From an uncultured Alphaproteobacteria bacterium (GTDB lineage Bacteria > Pseudomonadota > Alphaproteobacteria > Thalassobaculales > Thalassobaculaceae): a stretch of 64,000 nucleotides of DNA. Shown here one piece after another: positions 45,294 through 54,313 of this stretch. Positions within the stretch are counted from its first letter, which is position 1. Each line of letters begins with the position of its first letter. A program made the position numbers and the translations under genes. Below the pieces are notes generated by a model. It saw only the letters and a program-made list of their open reading frames with translations, ran no database searches and was not told the origin of the DNA. Location: NCBI GenBank assembly GCA_937776645.1, contig CALMRI010000043.1, positions 1-64,000 on the forward strand, given 5' to 3'.

Positions 45294-45322
45294 CGGAGGT
45301 CCGCCCCCACGACGGGCCTCCG
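45294..45322 (+). terminator. stem-loop after cspA
   Basis: CGGAGGTCCG pairs with CGGGCCTCCG (10 bp with one G-U) around a 9-base loop, 15 bases after the cspA stop. No long T run follows, only CCCTTGTCTG, so this may be a weak terminator or a 3'-protective hairpin. Confidence 0.5.
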
Positions 45323-45406
45323 CCCTTGTCTGCCTTCCTAGAACGGAAAATAAAGAAATCCTTCTCTTATCGAAGAGAGGGAGCCAACAGATCCCCAGGG
45401 GTGGCT

Positions 45407-45571
45407 ATGGCCCGAAAGCCAAATTACGGATTTGAGCGACGCGAACGCGAAAAGGCCCGTGCCGCCAAGAAGGCCGACCGCCAAAAAGCAAAAGAAGGCC
45501 TATCGGAAGATCCTCTAGCGACCGATTCGCCGTCGCCTACCAATGTAGAAACGCCGGATACCCAAGAATAA
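45407..45571 (+). CDS. small conserved hypothetical protein
   Basis: 54 residues from ATG at 45407: MARKPNYGFERREREKARAA, then a lysine/alanine-rich helix KKADRQKAKEG and an acidic, disordered C-terminus. Small proteins with the start MARxPNYxFERxxRxK are common in alphaproteobacteria, often with only this N-terminal signature, and have no known function. It follows cspA by 128 bp, with a hairpin between. It looks like an intact, possibly nucleic-acid-associated, basic peptide. Confidence 0.72.
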   Translation: MARKPNYGFERREREKARAAKKADRQKAKEGLSEDPLATDSPSPTNVETPDTQE

Positions 45572-45619
45572 GGACAGCGTGCGCGTTCTGGTGTGGAGGC
45601 TATGATCCGGCCGCCCGCG

Positions 45620-45634
45620 CCCCCCCCCCCCCCC
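45620..45634. repeat. homopolymer of 15 cytosines
   Basis: An uninterrupted run of C within a GC-alternating context (GCGC before and after), between the small ORF and the IS30 remnant. Such a tract is prone to slippage in replication and in sequencing. No gene reads through it. Confidence 0.95.
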
Positions 45635-45719
45635 GCGCGCAGCGGCCAACGAGCGCCGTCAGAGTCGAGCAATTGGGCCCTACTGGCGCTAGAGCACGGT
45701 TGCACAGTGATCAGTCACT

Positions 45720-46205
45720 AGGCCATCTATCCCTCTATCGACCATCGGGGGGCGGATCCGATGTTGTTCCGTCAATCGAGCAATATCCTGCTCATCGTTC
45801 ACGAACGCACATCCCAATTGACCAAGATCATTCGCCAACCGAACTGCTCCTCGCCAACGACGCGGGGCAACCTAGCCCGTCTATTCGACCCGATGCCCGC
45901 CAACCTGCGACGCACCCTGACCATCCGATGACAGAACCGAGAACGCGCTCCACTATGAGCTCCATAGGGCGACTTTCTTTTGTGATCTCCACGCGCCGTG
46001 GCAGAAAGGCGGGGTCGAGAACCCCATCGGGAGGCTCCGGCGCGTTTCCTACCTGGGCGAACCAATCTTGACGAACTCCAGAACGGTGAAATCAAAAAAA
46101 TCAATCGAACCTATAATCAAACATCCCTGAAATACCTCGGCTTCAAAATCTCTAACGAGGTTTCAACCAAGACCCTTAGCCGTATTGCACTTGAAACGTG
46201 GCCAC
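45720..46205 (+). mobile_element. IS30-family transposase remnant (C-terminal part)
   Basis: No frame is open throughout, but joining three frames gives a continuous IS30-like C-terminal half. NLARLFDPMPANLRRTLTIR is in one frame and RTENALHYELHRATFFCDLH plus APWQKGGVENPIGRLRR in another. The third has RTNLDELQNGEIKKINRTYN and then QTSLKYLGFKISNEVSTKTL to RIALET. The GGVEN glutamate is the last acidic residue of the DDE catalytic triad. Several stops and shifts are present. No clear terminal repeats were found. Confidence 0.82.
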
Positions 46206-46232
46206 ATATATCCGCCCCCCAAGTATGAACTA

Positions 46233-47021
46233 TTAGTGCGCCAGAATTTGGCTGAGGAATAGTCTCGTACGATCTGATTTCGGGTTCTCAAAAAATTCTT
46301 CGGGCGTATTCTCCTCGACGATCTCGCCGAAATCCATAAAGATCACACGATCGGCCACCCGCTTGGCAAAGCCCATCTCATGGCTCACGCAGAGCATGGT
46401 CATACCGCTATCGGCAAGCTCCACCATCACATCCAGCACCTCGGAAATCATCTCCGGGTCCAACGCCGATGTCGGTTCGTCGAATAGCATGATTTCCGGG
46501 TCCATGCACAAAGACCGTGCAATCGCCACGCGCTGCTGCTGCCCACCGGAGAGCTGCCCCGGATATTTATCTGCCTGTTCCGGAATTTTAACCCGGGTCA
46601 GGAGCTCCATCGCGTATTCCTCAGCCTCGCGCTTCGATTTGCTCTTCACCCAGATCGGCGCCAGCGTACAGTTCTCCAGCACCGTCAGATGCGGAAACAG
46701 ATTGAAGGACTGGAACACCATGCCGACATCACTGCGGATCGCGTCGATGTTCTTCACGTTGGTGTCCAGGGTCACTCCATTAACCACGATATCACCACGT
46801 TGATGTTCTTCAAGGCGGTTCAAACAGCGAATTAAGGTCGATTTACCGGACCCAGACGGACCGCAAATCACGATGCGCTCACCCTTGTAGACTGACAGAT
46901 CAATGTCTTTCAGGGCATGAAACTCTCCATACCACTTGTTTACCTGATTAAGCGCAATCACCACTTCATCCGACACGGCGGACCGAATTTGATCTACCAT
47001 GCCATCGGTTTTTAGGTTCAT
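46233..47021 (-). CDS. aapP: general L-amino acid ABC transporter, ATP-binding protein
   Basis: 262 residues with Walker [21 protein letters not shown] near 55, Q-loop [20 protein letters not shown], signature [15 protein letters not shown], Walker [21 protein letters not shown] and the switch histidine in [15 protein letters not shown]. This is the polar-amino-acid branch (AapP/GlnQ). It is the last gene of a complete minus-strand aapJQMP operon and energises uptake of many L-amino acids. The gap to aapM is 61 bp. Confidence 0.95.
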   Translation of the reverse strand: MNLKTDGMVDQIRSAVSDEVVIALNQVNKWYGEFHALKDIDLSVYKGERIVICGPSGSGKSTLIRCLNRLEEHQRGDIVVNGVTLDTNVKNIDAIRSDVGMVFQSFNLFPHLTVLENCTLAPIWVKSKSKREAEEYAMELLTRVKIPEQADKYPGQLSGGQQQRVAIARSLCMDPEIMLFDEPTSALDPEMISEVLDVMVELADSGMTMLCVSHEMGFAKRVADRVIFMDFGEIVEENTPEEFFENPKSDRTRLFLSQILAH

Positions 47022-47082
47022 GAGCCGGTCTCCATCGTTAATTCCTGGCGGGTTTCGTCAAGTCGGCGCCAAGCCATGTCGG

Positions 47083-48438
47083 TTAGCGCCGATCCCCGGC
47101 TCCAAGCTTTCTCTCAAGATGCTGGCTGTACTTGGACATCGCCAAACAGGCGACGAAGTACAACACTGCAGCGGTGAACAACGGCTCGTGATGCAAGCCG
47201 ATCCATTGCGGGTCCTGGCTGACCGCGTTGATCATCCCAAGCAGATCATACAGGCCGATGATGCTGACAAGGGTGGTGTCCTTTAACAGGCCAATGAAGC
47301 TGCCGACGATGTTTGGAATCATCAGCTTCAAAGCCTGCGGCATAACGATCAGCCCCATCGACTGCCAGTAACTAAGCCCCATGGCCTCGGCCGCTTCGTA
47401 CTGACCTCTGGAAATCGCCTGCAATCCACCGCGCACCGTCTCCGCCATATAGGCCGCTGAGAACAAACAAACCGCCACGATGACACTGGCCAAATTATTG
47501 AAGACCACACCCTTGGGAAGAAACAGCGGGAACATGGTGGTAGCCATGAACAGGATGGTAATCAGAGGCACCGACCGAAACAGCTCGATAAAGGCGACAC
47601 ACAACACCCGCACAACCGGCATCTGTGAACGCCGTCCCAAAGCCAGGACGATACCGATTGGTAAGGCCGATGCGATGCCAACGCCAGAGATGACCAAGGT
47701 TAAAAATAGACCACCCCATTGATTGGGCACGACTTCAACGGTTTGCCAATCGGCGACCAGGAAATAGACGACAAAATACGCGATCAGTGACAAAATGATT
47801 ATCGGATATTTTTGGAGCCTGTCGTCCCTGGAGGCAAAGCCCGTGGCCTGGATGATCCAGCGCCCGAGGCCTTGATTGGTCACTAGGCAGATCGCCACGT
47901 GGACCATCGTTCCGATGAACCAAGTCAGCGACAGGGCAACCATTATCGCCATGAACCAATTACGTTCGCCGCCCAAGAACAGGTAGCCGGCCAAAAATGG
48001 AAACACCATGACGGCGCTCAGCCCGACAATCACCTTGGCGGTTACCCGTGGCAACCAAAGCGGTGCCATCCAGAGAACAAAAATCAAGGCCGCTAGATCA
48101 ATGCGCCAGATCTCGGCATCGGGGTAGCGGCCATAAATGAACCGGGTGAACCAAAATTCCACACCGGCCCAGCATGTTCCGAACTCCGTCGGTGAAATTC
48201 GGCACTCATTGCGGCTGGAGGCTTCCCAAACCGCGCGAACGAACGCCCATTCGTAAAAACCTATCGCGATATAGCCGATTAGCAGAACGCCGATGACCGT
48301 GGTGACGCTGCTGTAAATTCCATCAAACAGATTGAAGCGCATCCATCCTATCACCCCGGTGGTGGCCGGCGGCGGTGGCAGACTCGGCTTCGGCTTGAAG
48401 ACGAGCAAGCCGCCGGAAGTCATCGGTGCATCGGCCAT
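47083..48438 (-). CDS. aapM: general L-amino acid ABC transporter permease AapM
   Basis: 451 residues, longer than AapM of Rhizobium because of an N-terminal extension. The first ~250 residues contain several hydrophobic segments, such as SVTTVIGVLLIGYIAIGFYE, which typify the AapM/BztC subfamily. The C-terminal half has the usual permease core: LTLVISGVGIASALPIGIVL, the EAA motif region GQYEAAEAMGLSYWQSMGLI and VIMPQALKLMIPNIVGSFIG. It pairs with AapQ in the inner membrane. The gene begins 4 bp after the aapQ stop. Confidence 0.93.
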   Translation of the reverse strand: MADAPMTSGGLLVFKPKPSLPPPPATTGVIGWMRFNLFDGIYSSVTTVIGVLLIGYIAIGFYEWAFVRAVWEASSRNECRISPTEFGTCWAGVEFWFTRFIYGRYPDAEIWRIDLAALIFVLWMAPLWLPRVTAKVIVGLSAVMVFPFLAGYLFLGGERNWFMAIMVALSLTWFIGTMVHVAICLVTNQGLGRWIIQATGFASRDDRLQKYPIIILSLIAYFVVYFLVADWQTVEVVPNQWGGLFLTLVISGVGIASALPIGIVLALGRRSQMPVVRVLCVAFIELFRSVPLITILFMATTMFPLFLPKGVVFNNLASVIVAVCLFSAAYMAETVRGGLQAISRGQYEAAEAMGLSYWQSMGLIVMPQALKLMIPNIVGSFIGLLKDTTLVSIIGLYDLLGMINAVSQDPQWIGLHHEPLFTAAVLYFVACLAMSKYSQHLERKLGAGDRR

Positions 48439-48442
48439 GACC

Positions 48443-49639
48443 TCACCGCTCCGTCAACAGGATTTTTTTATTATAGACATTCAGGCAGGCGGAGATCGTC
48501 AGGCTGACCGTCATGTAAAACAACATCACCATCGCCACGATCTCGATCGCGTGGCCAGACTGATTCAACGACGTTTGCATGAATACGTTGACCAGATCCG
48601 GAAAGCCGATGGCGATCGCCAGGGATGAATTCTTCACAACATTCATCCACAAGCTGATCATCGGCGGAATAATCGCCCGCATTGCTTGCGGGATTATCAC
48701 CAGCCGCATGGTCCAACTGGGCCGCAATCCTAGCGAATACGCTGCCTCAGTCTGCCCATGACTGACCGACATGATGCCGGCGCGCACCATCTCGGCAACA
48801 TAGGCTGAATGGTAGATAACCAGCGCTACCAAGACCGAACACATGGCCGGCAAAATAAAGGTGCCGCCTTGGAAATTAAAACCCTTGAGAACCGGAAGCT
48901 CCCACGATAATGGCATGCCGGTCACCAGGAAGATGGCCAACGGCAATCCAATGAGGATCACTAGGATCTTCCACCAAATTGGCACATATACCCCGGTCTC
49001 CAGCTGCTGCTTGATCGCCCGTTTGTTGTACCAGATCGCCGCCACGACGCTGATGAGCATGCCCACGGCGGTCAACCAAAACAGCTCGCCGAACTCCGCA
49101 TTCGGAAAATACAGTCCCCGATTGTTGAGTATCAACCAATCAGCCCCGAACAATTCAACTGATTGTTTAGGTCGAGGCAGGTTCGCGAAGGCGCCCAGGT
49201 ACCAGAAGATGATCTGTAGCAGCAGCGGCGTATTCCTCAGAACCTCGACGTACCAAGCCGCGATCTGGCCGATCAACCAGTTCTTTGAAAGTCGCAAAAT
49301 ACCAATGACGAAACCAAGGATAGTTGTCAAAACGATTGAAATACCGGAGATAATCAACGTGTTGACGATTCCGACCCAATAGACGAACAGGTAGGAATCT
49401 ACGGGTTTGTAGTCAAGCGGGGTCCAGGCGATCGCGAACCCAGCAGTACCCAACAGAAAGTCAAAGCCCGCCGCTTTGCCTTGTGCTGCCATATTGGTCA
49501 GCGTGTTGTTGACCAGAAAAGCAGCTATAGCGAAGACGGTGCCAAAAACCAAAATTTGGTAAAATATCGAACGGTAGCGTTCGTCGTTGATGACCGAGCT
49601 TAGGTCGGAGCCAGAACGAGGTCTTTCGACTACGGCCAT
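48443..49639 (-). CDS. aapQ: general L-amino acid ABC transporter permease AapQ
   Basis: 398 residues. The N-terminal membrane segment IFYQILVFGTVFAIAAFLVN and the large periplasmic loop before LIISGISIVLTTILGFVIGI are typical of AapQ/BztB. The EAA loop is GQTEAAYSLGLRPSWTMRLV followed by IIPQAMRAIIPPMISLWMNV. It forms the heteromeric translocation pore with AapM. It is separated from the upstream aapJ by a 127-bp gap containing a strong intrinsic terminator, so aapQMP may depend on read-through or a separate start. Confidence 0.93.
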   Translation of the reverse strand: MAVVERPRSGSDLSSVINDERYRSIFYQILVFGTVFAIAAFLVNNTLTNMAAQGKAAGFDFLLGTAGFAIAWTPLDYKPVDSYLFVYWVGIVNTLIISGISIVLTTILGFVIGILRLSKNWLIGQIAAWYVEVLRNTPLLLQIIFWYLGAFANLPRPKQSVELFGADWLILNNRGLYFPNAEFGELFWLTAVGMLISVVAAIWYNKRAIKQQLETGVYVPIWWKILVILIGLPLAIFLVTGMPLSWELPVLKGFNFQGGTFILPAMCSVLVALVIYHSAYVAEMVRAGIMSVSHGQTEAAYSLGLRPSWTMRLVIIPQAMRAIIPPMISLWMNVVKNSSLAIAIGFPDLVNVFMQTSLNQSGHAIEIVAMVMLFYMTVSLTISACLNVYNKKILLTER

Positions 49640-49721
49640 AGTTCCCCCTTCACCATCACAGTCAAAAGACTAGTGAAATTGTTTGGAAACATGGAAATAA
49701 AATTAATGTCAAACAAGCGAG

Positions 49722-49757
49722 AAAAAACAGGCCCGACCGGTTTCCCAGTCGGGCCTG
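49722..49757 (-). terminator. intrinsic terminator/attenuator between aapJ and aapQ
   Basis: On the minus strand CAGGCCCGAC and GTCGGGCCTG form a perfect 10-bp stem with a 10-base loop, immediately followed by TTTTTT. It lies 9 bp after the aapJ stop. The usual purpose is to make more of the binding protein than of the membrane components. Confidence 0.92.
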
Positions 49758-49765
49758 ATCCGTTC

Positions 49766-50809
49766 TTAGCGGAACGGCGGTGAGTACATCAGACCGCCAC
49801 GCGTCCACAGATCGTTCTGCGAACCGGCACGACCAATGCCGATTCCGTCGGACGAGGCGCTGCCCATGTACTTGCCATAGATCTCGCCATAGTTACCGAC
49901 GGACTTGATAATCCAATGAGCCCAGCTCTTGTCGAGCCCCAACCCCTTGTGCACCTCGGCCTCGACACCCAACATCCGCGCCACTTCAGGGCTCGGCGGG
50001 TTTTTGGCCATCTCGTCGACATTAGCCTGGGTGATACCAGCTTCCTCAGCCGCGATCAGCGCAAACACCGTCCAACGGACGATGTCAAACCATTGACTGT
50101 CGCCCTTGCGGACAGCCGGGCCAAGCGGTTCCTTGGAGATCGTTTCGGGCAGAATCGTATGTGCGCCCGGATCCGGGAAACCAGCCTTGTTCGAGGCCAG
50201 ACCCGACTTATCGTTAGTGATCGCGTCACAGCCGCCCTTGAGGTAGGTCTCGTTCCGGACGTTGCTGTCCTGGAACACCACCGGTTGGATGTCGAGTTTG
50301 TGGACGCGACTGTAATCGGTCAGGTTCAGCTCGGTCGTCGTGCCAGTCAGCACGCAAACCGTGGCGCCCTTAAGCTCCAATGTGCTCTTGATGCCGGAAT
50401 CCTTCGGCACCATGAAACCTTGCCCATCATAGAAGTTGACGGTCGTGAACGACAGACCAAGCTGCGTGTCACGGAACAATGTCCAGGTGGCGGTCCGGGA
50501 AAGTAAGTCGGATTCGCCGTTCGCCAGCGCGGTGAAACGCACCGTCGAGCTCACGGACTGAAATTCGACCTTGTTCGGATCGCCAAAGATCGCCGCGGCG
50601 ATCGCACGACATATCGACACATCACTGCCGACCCAGGTTCCGTCTGACTTCAGGTTGTAAAAGCCCGGCGAAGGCGTGCCAATCTGGCAACGCAAATGCC
50701 CGCGCTTCTTAACGATATCCAGCGTGCTCTCGGCCACGGCGGGTGCCGCCGTAAAGGAGAGAGCCGCCAAGAGGCCCGCGCCAAGGCCCAAAAGGCTTAG
50801 TTTCTTCAT
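49766..50809 (-). CDS. aapJ: general L-amino acid ABC transporter, periplasmic binding protein
   Basis: 347 residues from ATG at 50809; an upstream start at 50827 adds six residues. The signal peptide MKKLSLLGLGAGLLAALSFT ends at APAVAES, with cleavage predicted after AVA. The mature domain opens TLDIVKKRGHLRCQIGTPSP and GFYNLKSDGTWVGSDVSICR, diagnostic of the AapJ/BztA family. It captures amino acids in the periplasm. It is the first gene of the operon. The 409 bp to the divergent metC should hold both promoters. Confidence 0.95.
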   Translation of the reverse strand: MKKLSLLGLGAGLLAALSFTAAPAVAESTLDIVKKRGHLRCQIGTPSPGFYNLKSDGTWVGSDVSICRAIAAAIFGDPNKVEFQSVSSTVRFTALANGESDLLSRTATWTLFRDTQLGLSFTTVNFYDGQGFMVPKDSGIKSTLELKGATVCVLTGTTTELNLTDYSRVHKLDIQPVVFQDSNVRNETYLKGGCDAITNDKSGLASNKAGFPDPGAHTILPETISKEPLGPAVRKGDSQWFDIVRWTVFALIAAEEAGITQANVDEMAKNPPSPEVARMLGVEAEVHKGLGLDKSWAHWIIKSVGNYGEIYGKYMGSASSDGIGIGRAGSQNDLWTRGGLMYSPPFR

Positions 50810-51218
50810 GTTGAAACCACCCCACAAGTTGCTCCGAATTGAAAGACGAATGATCCGAAATCCAAACCGCTAGCTATTACCGGCGGTATTGCCCGCACCT
50901 TTCGTGACCTCAGAGATCTCGCCCCGTCACTTCCGCGACTGTCCGTTTCTCTGGCTTGTTCCAGTGCATGGACTGCCGGAAAATCAGGCGCATTCTCCTT
51001 AGCCACGGGCAGCTAACATGCACCGAGTCGATTTGGCAAGCATTCCAAACAGAATTGAACTTCATATTCTAATTTTCTGTGTGAGCCCGGTTTGGAAAAC
51101 TCCGACTGACCGTGTCTGGACGCGGACCAGCAAGGCGGAGTATTACGAATCCGGTCCTTGCGTGCGTCGCCTCACACTTCGGGCGGATCAGCGCCCACAA
51201 CAAATTGGATTTCGGCCT
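50810..51218. promoter_or_regulatory. divergent promoter region between aapJ and metC
   Basis: 409 bases between the divergent aapJ and metC starts without a convincing gene. The open frame that continues upstream of metC (from 51018) has no homology. By position it must contain both promoters, but I cannot assign boxes or an operator with confidence. Confidence 0.6.
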
Positions 51219-52415
51219 ATGTCCTCAACTCAGCGGTTTTCCCGACGCACCACAATCACCCACGCGGGGCGCCACCCGCACGACAATCACGGGGTGGTCA
51301 ATCCGCCCGTCTATCATGCCTCGACGATCCTGCAGCCCTCGCTCGACGCCTTCGAGGCGGCCCGGAAGCCGAATTGGACGGGATATCGTTACGGTCGGGC
51401 CGGAACCCCGACCAGCCGCTCCTTTGAGGAAGCGGTTACCGAGGTTTATGGGGCAGCCGGTAGCGTTGCGGTGTCTTCGGGTTTGGCGGCGATAACCAAT
51501 GCCGTACTGGCTTGCGTCAAATCCGGTGACCATATCCTGGTAACCGACAACGCTTATGGTCCGACCCGACGGTTCTGCAATACTTTTCTGGCCCGATTTG
51601 GAGTCGAAACCACTTTCTACGACCCAACCATCGGTGCCGGCATCACCGGTTTGTTCAAGAACAACACCGTCGCGGTCTATACTGAGGCGCCGGGCTCCCA
51701 AACCTTTGACATGTCGGATATTCCGGCGATCTCCACGGCCGCCCACGACAAGGGCGCCGTTGTGCTCATGGATAACACCTGGGCCAGCCCGCTCTATTTC
51801 GACCCCTTCGCCAAGGGCGTGGATATCGTCGTCGAGGCGGTTACAAAATATATCTGCGGGCATTCCGATGTGATGATGGGGATCATCGTCGGGACCGAGG
51901 AATGGGCCGGACCGGTTCGCGACATGGCCAAGCTGCACGGCAACGCTTGCGGCCCGAACGATCTTTATCTAGCCCAGCGGGGATTGCGCACTCTGGCAGT
52001 TCGCATGGCACAGAACCAGGCCAACGGCCTCGAGCTGGCCAATTGGTTACGCGACCGACCGGAGGTCAAACGAGTGCTACATCCTGGCCTGACCAACGAT
52101 CCGGGCCATGTGATTTGGAAACGTGACTTCACCGGGGCCAGCGGGTTGTTCGGTTTCGTCCTCAATGAGGGCTACTCCCGAGCCGCGCTAGCGGCCATGC
52201 TCGATGGGCTTGAGCTGTACGGCATGGGTGCCAGTTGGGGTGGTTATGAAAGTCTGATCATTCCCGCCAATCCGCGCGACTTCCGGACCGCGACAACCTG
52301 GGATGAGCCCGGTCAACTGCTGCGGGTGCATGCCGGCCTGGAGGACATTGACGATTTGATCACCGATCTCGGTGCCGGGCTCGACCGGCTGTCGGCGGTC
52401 GCGAAGGTGGCCTGA
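51219..52415 (+). CDS. metC: cystathionine beta-lyase
   Basis: 398 residues from ATG at 51219 (MSSTQRFSRRTTITHAGRHP). The PLP-enzyme features are YRYGRAGTPTSRSFEEAVTE, the cofactor-binding SVAVSSGLAAITNAVLACVK, LMDNTWASPLYFDPFAKGVD (PLP aspartate) and the catalytic lysine in VTKYICGHSDVMMG near residue 210. It belongs to the Cys/Met-metabolism PLP family, MetC branch, which makes homocysteine from cystathionine. Divergent association with aapJQMP is conserved in Rhodospirillales. modE starts 28 bp downstream, probably on the same transcript. Confidence 0.92.
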   Translation: MSSTQRFSRRTTITHAGRHPHDNHGVVNPPVYHASTILQPSLDAFEAARKPNWTGYRYGRAGTPTSRSFEEAVTEVYGAAGSVAVSSGLAAITNAVLACVKSGDHILVTDNAYGPTRRFCNTFLARFGVETTFYDPTIGAGITGLFKNNTVAVYTEAPGSQTFDMSDIPAISTAAHDKGAVVLMDNTWASPLYFDPFAKGVDIVVEAVTKYICGHSDVMMGIIVGTEEWAGPVRDMAKLHGNACGPNDLYLAQRGLRTLAVRMAQNQANGLELANWLRDRPEVKRVLHPGLTNDPGHVIWKRDFTGASGLFGFVLNEGYSRAALAAMLDGLELYGMGASWGGYESLIIPANPRDFRTATTWDEPGQLLRVHAGLEDIDDLITDLGAGLDRLSAVAKVA

Positions 52416-52442
52416 GGGACGGCGGTCGGGACCGGAGCCACA

Positions 52443-52787
52443 ATGCATCGCCCCCGCATACGATTACTGATCGGCGCCGCTGTCGCCCTGGGTCCAGGCA
52501 AGGCGGCGCTATTGGAGGCCATCGGTCGAACCGGATCAATCTCGGCGGCGGCGCGGGAGATGGGCATGTCCTATCGGCGGGCTTGGAGCTTGGTCGATCG
52601 GATGAACGCCGATTTCATCGGCCCGCTGGTCGAAAAAACTGCCGGCGGACGCGGCGGCGGCGGCGCTCAGCTCAGCGCGCTTGCCCGCGATGTTCTGCAG
52701 CGCTATCACGCCATCGAAAACACGGCCGTTGAAAGCGTCGAGGCTGACATGGAAGCCTTTGCACCGCTATTGCGCGAACAGGAATAG
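52443..52787 (+). CDS. modE: ModE-type winged-helix regulator (N-terminal domain only)
   Basis: 114 residues. The winged-helix motif GPGKAALLEAIGRTGSISAA followed by AREMGMSYRRAWSLVDRMNA and KTAGGRGGGGAQLSALARDV is that of ModE. The C-terminal molybdate-binding MOP domains of full ModE are absent, as in the short LysR-like regulators common in alphaproteobacteria. It presumably represses modABC when molybdate is plentiful; the molybdate-sensing mechanism is unclear for the short form. It precedes modABC, but the PNPOx-like gene lies between them on the other strand. Confidence 0.88.
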   Translation: MHRPRIRLLIGAAVALGPGKAALLEAIGRTGSISAAAREMGMSYRRAWSLVDRMNADFIGPLVEKTAGGRGGGGAQLSALARDVLQRYHAIENTAVESVEADMEAFAPLLREQE

Positions 52788-52897
52788 GAGGACCGAACAC
52801 TGTGCCTGCGCTCCCCGGCTCTATTCTTTCGACGCCTCGTCGAAAAGCCGTTGCCGACCTCCGGCCAGCAGAGTGGCACCCACATACTCGCGGCATT

Positions 52898-53524
52898 TCA
52901 AGGCTCGGTTGGACGGAGTGTAGTCAGACGGCGGGCGTTCTCGGAGAGCGCAAAGCCCTCCATCGCCGGAATATAGCGCGGGCAGTTCGGAAAGATTTGC
53001 TAGGCCATCACATCGACCAGCATCATGGCCCCCTCGGAACCGGCCAACCGCGCCGGGTCATCGTCGATGGATGCCGCGCCGTTGATCCGCATGCGCTCGC
53101 TGGAACTGTCGAAGCGGATGAACGGCAGGCCGACACTGCTGCTTTGCATAATATTGCCGAGTCCCTCGCATATGCTTTTGCCGCCATAGTCGTGAAAGCT
53201 GAAGGTGCTTTCACCGGCGACCCAAACAAAGCTCGGCATACCGCCTTTGAAGGAATAGTCGACGGTCTCGCCATTCGCCATCGCCAAAAAAAATAGCGGC
53301 GCCATCTCAATGACGCTTCGGTCCGCGTCGGTGAAGGTTGCGTGCCGACGGTTTCGCTCCAGACTGTCGGCGAGGCGACGACCGTCGAATTTATCCTGCA
53401 GAGCTCGGTTACCCTCGTGAAACATTCCCATTCGGGTCTCTGGCTTGTCGTCCCGGTCACAAGGCGTCGATTGCCACGCGTTATATCCCGTCGTATATAG
53501 CGCTTTTCCGCTCGCCTTACTCAT
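52898..53524 (-). pseudogene. pyridoxamine-5'-phosphate-oxidase-like flavin-binding protein with an in-frame TAG
   Basis: ATG at 53524 gives MSKASGKALYTTGYNAWQST and a split-barrel FMN-binding protein. ATFTDADRSVIEMAPLFFLA, MANGETVDYSFKGGMPSFVW and GLPFIRFDSSSERMRINGAA are its blocks. The frame is closed by TAG at 53000-53002 after VDVMA, yet the same frame continues QIFPNCPRYIPAMEGFALSE and ends in TGA at 52898. The IFPNCPRYI motif is a normal C-terminal feature of the family. The truncated product would have 174 residues. Its start lies only 10 bp from that of modA on the other strand. Confidence 0.8.
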
Positions 53525-53534
53525 TGGGTCAATA

Positions 53535-54311
53535 ATGCGCTGCCTCGCCTTAATCCTAGTCACGCTCGCTTGCACTGCAAGCCCCGTCGGCACCTCGGCA
53601 ACCGCGATAGCTGGCCAAGCGGTTTTGGTATTCGCCGCCGCAAGCACCCGCGACGCCATGGACGCGGCAATCCAAGCTTATACCGATGTCAATATTTCCA
53701 AAATCGATATTCGAGGCGTCTATGCGGCAACATCCGCCCTCTCCCGGCAAATCATCGATGGCGCGCCCGCATCGATCTTTCTATCGGCGAACCAGGCTTG
53801 GGCCGATCAGCTTGAAAAAACTGGCCTGCTTTGGGACCGCAGAAAGTTTTTGGGCAACAGCCTGGTACTGATTGCGCCGAAATCAACCTTACGGTCACCG
53901 CCGATCACCTCGGCAGCCGATATCATCCCGGCTTTGTCGGTTGGCCGGTTGGCGATCTCGGAAACCCAGGGGGTCCCCGCCGGGATCTACGCCCGCCAAG
54001 CGCTGGAGACGCTGCGGGTTTGGCCGAACCTGAAGAACCGCTTGGCGCAAACTGCGAATGTGCGAGCGGCCTTGCTTTTGGTCGAACGGGGCGAGGCGCC
54101 GCTTGGGCTGGTCTATCGCACCGACGCTCTGGCTTCGCCTGAGGTAGTGGAAATCTGGGCGGTCCCAACGAGCGCGCATGCCCCGATCGTCTATCCTCTG
54201 GCTTTGCTGACGACACCAACCAATAACCCGAAGGCGGCGGAGTTTTTTGCCTTTCTGACCTCCCCCGCTGGCCAAAAAATCTTCGCGGCGCATGGTTTCG
54301 AGACGGATTAG
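53535..54311 (+). CDS. modA: molybdate ABC transporter, periplasmic binding protein
   Basis: 258 residues from ATG at 53535 (MRCLALILVTLACTASPVGT), with a signal peptide of about 28 residues ending near IAGQ. The mature protein begins AVLVFAAASTRDAMDAAIQA, the ModA oxyanion-binding start. SALSRQIIDGAPASIFLSAN and VPAGIYARQALETLRVWPNL are further binding loops, and LLVERGEAPLGLVYRTDAL follows. It binds molybdate or tungstate. It is followed 2 bp later by modB. The longer open frame from 53445 overlaps the PNPOx-like gene and is rejected. Confidence 0.9.
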   Translation: MRCLALILVTLACTASPVGTSATAIAGQAVLVFAAASTRDAMDAAIQAYTDVNISKIDIRGVYAATSALSRQIIDGAPASIFLSANQAWADQLEKTGLLWDRRKFLGNSLVLIAPKSTLRSPPITSAADIIPALSVGRLAISETQGVPAGIYARQALETLRVWPNLKNRLAQTANVRAALLLVERGEAPLGLVYRTDALASPEVVEIWAVPTSAHAPIVYPLALLTTPTNNPKAAEFFAFLTSPAGQKIFAAHGFETD

Positions 54312-54313
54312 GC

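Noticed and set aside
45799-46104. 101-codon minus-strand open frame
   Set aside because: It lies antisense to the IS30 transposase ghost, whose plus-strand reading matches a known family in several consecutive segments.
46363-46803. 146-codon open frame on the plus strand
   Set aside because: Antisense to the aapP ATPase gene; Ser-rich shadow product without features.
35413-53002. Pyrrolysine or general amber reassignment explaining the two in-frame TAGs
   Set aside because: No suppressor tRNA or pyl gene is in the window, nearby damage includes TGA stops and indels, and intact genes such as bisC-like and the third acyl-CoA dehydrogenase end in TAG.
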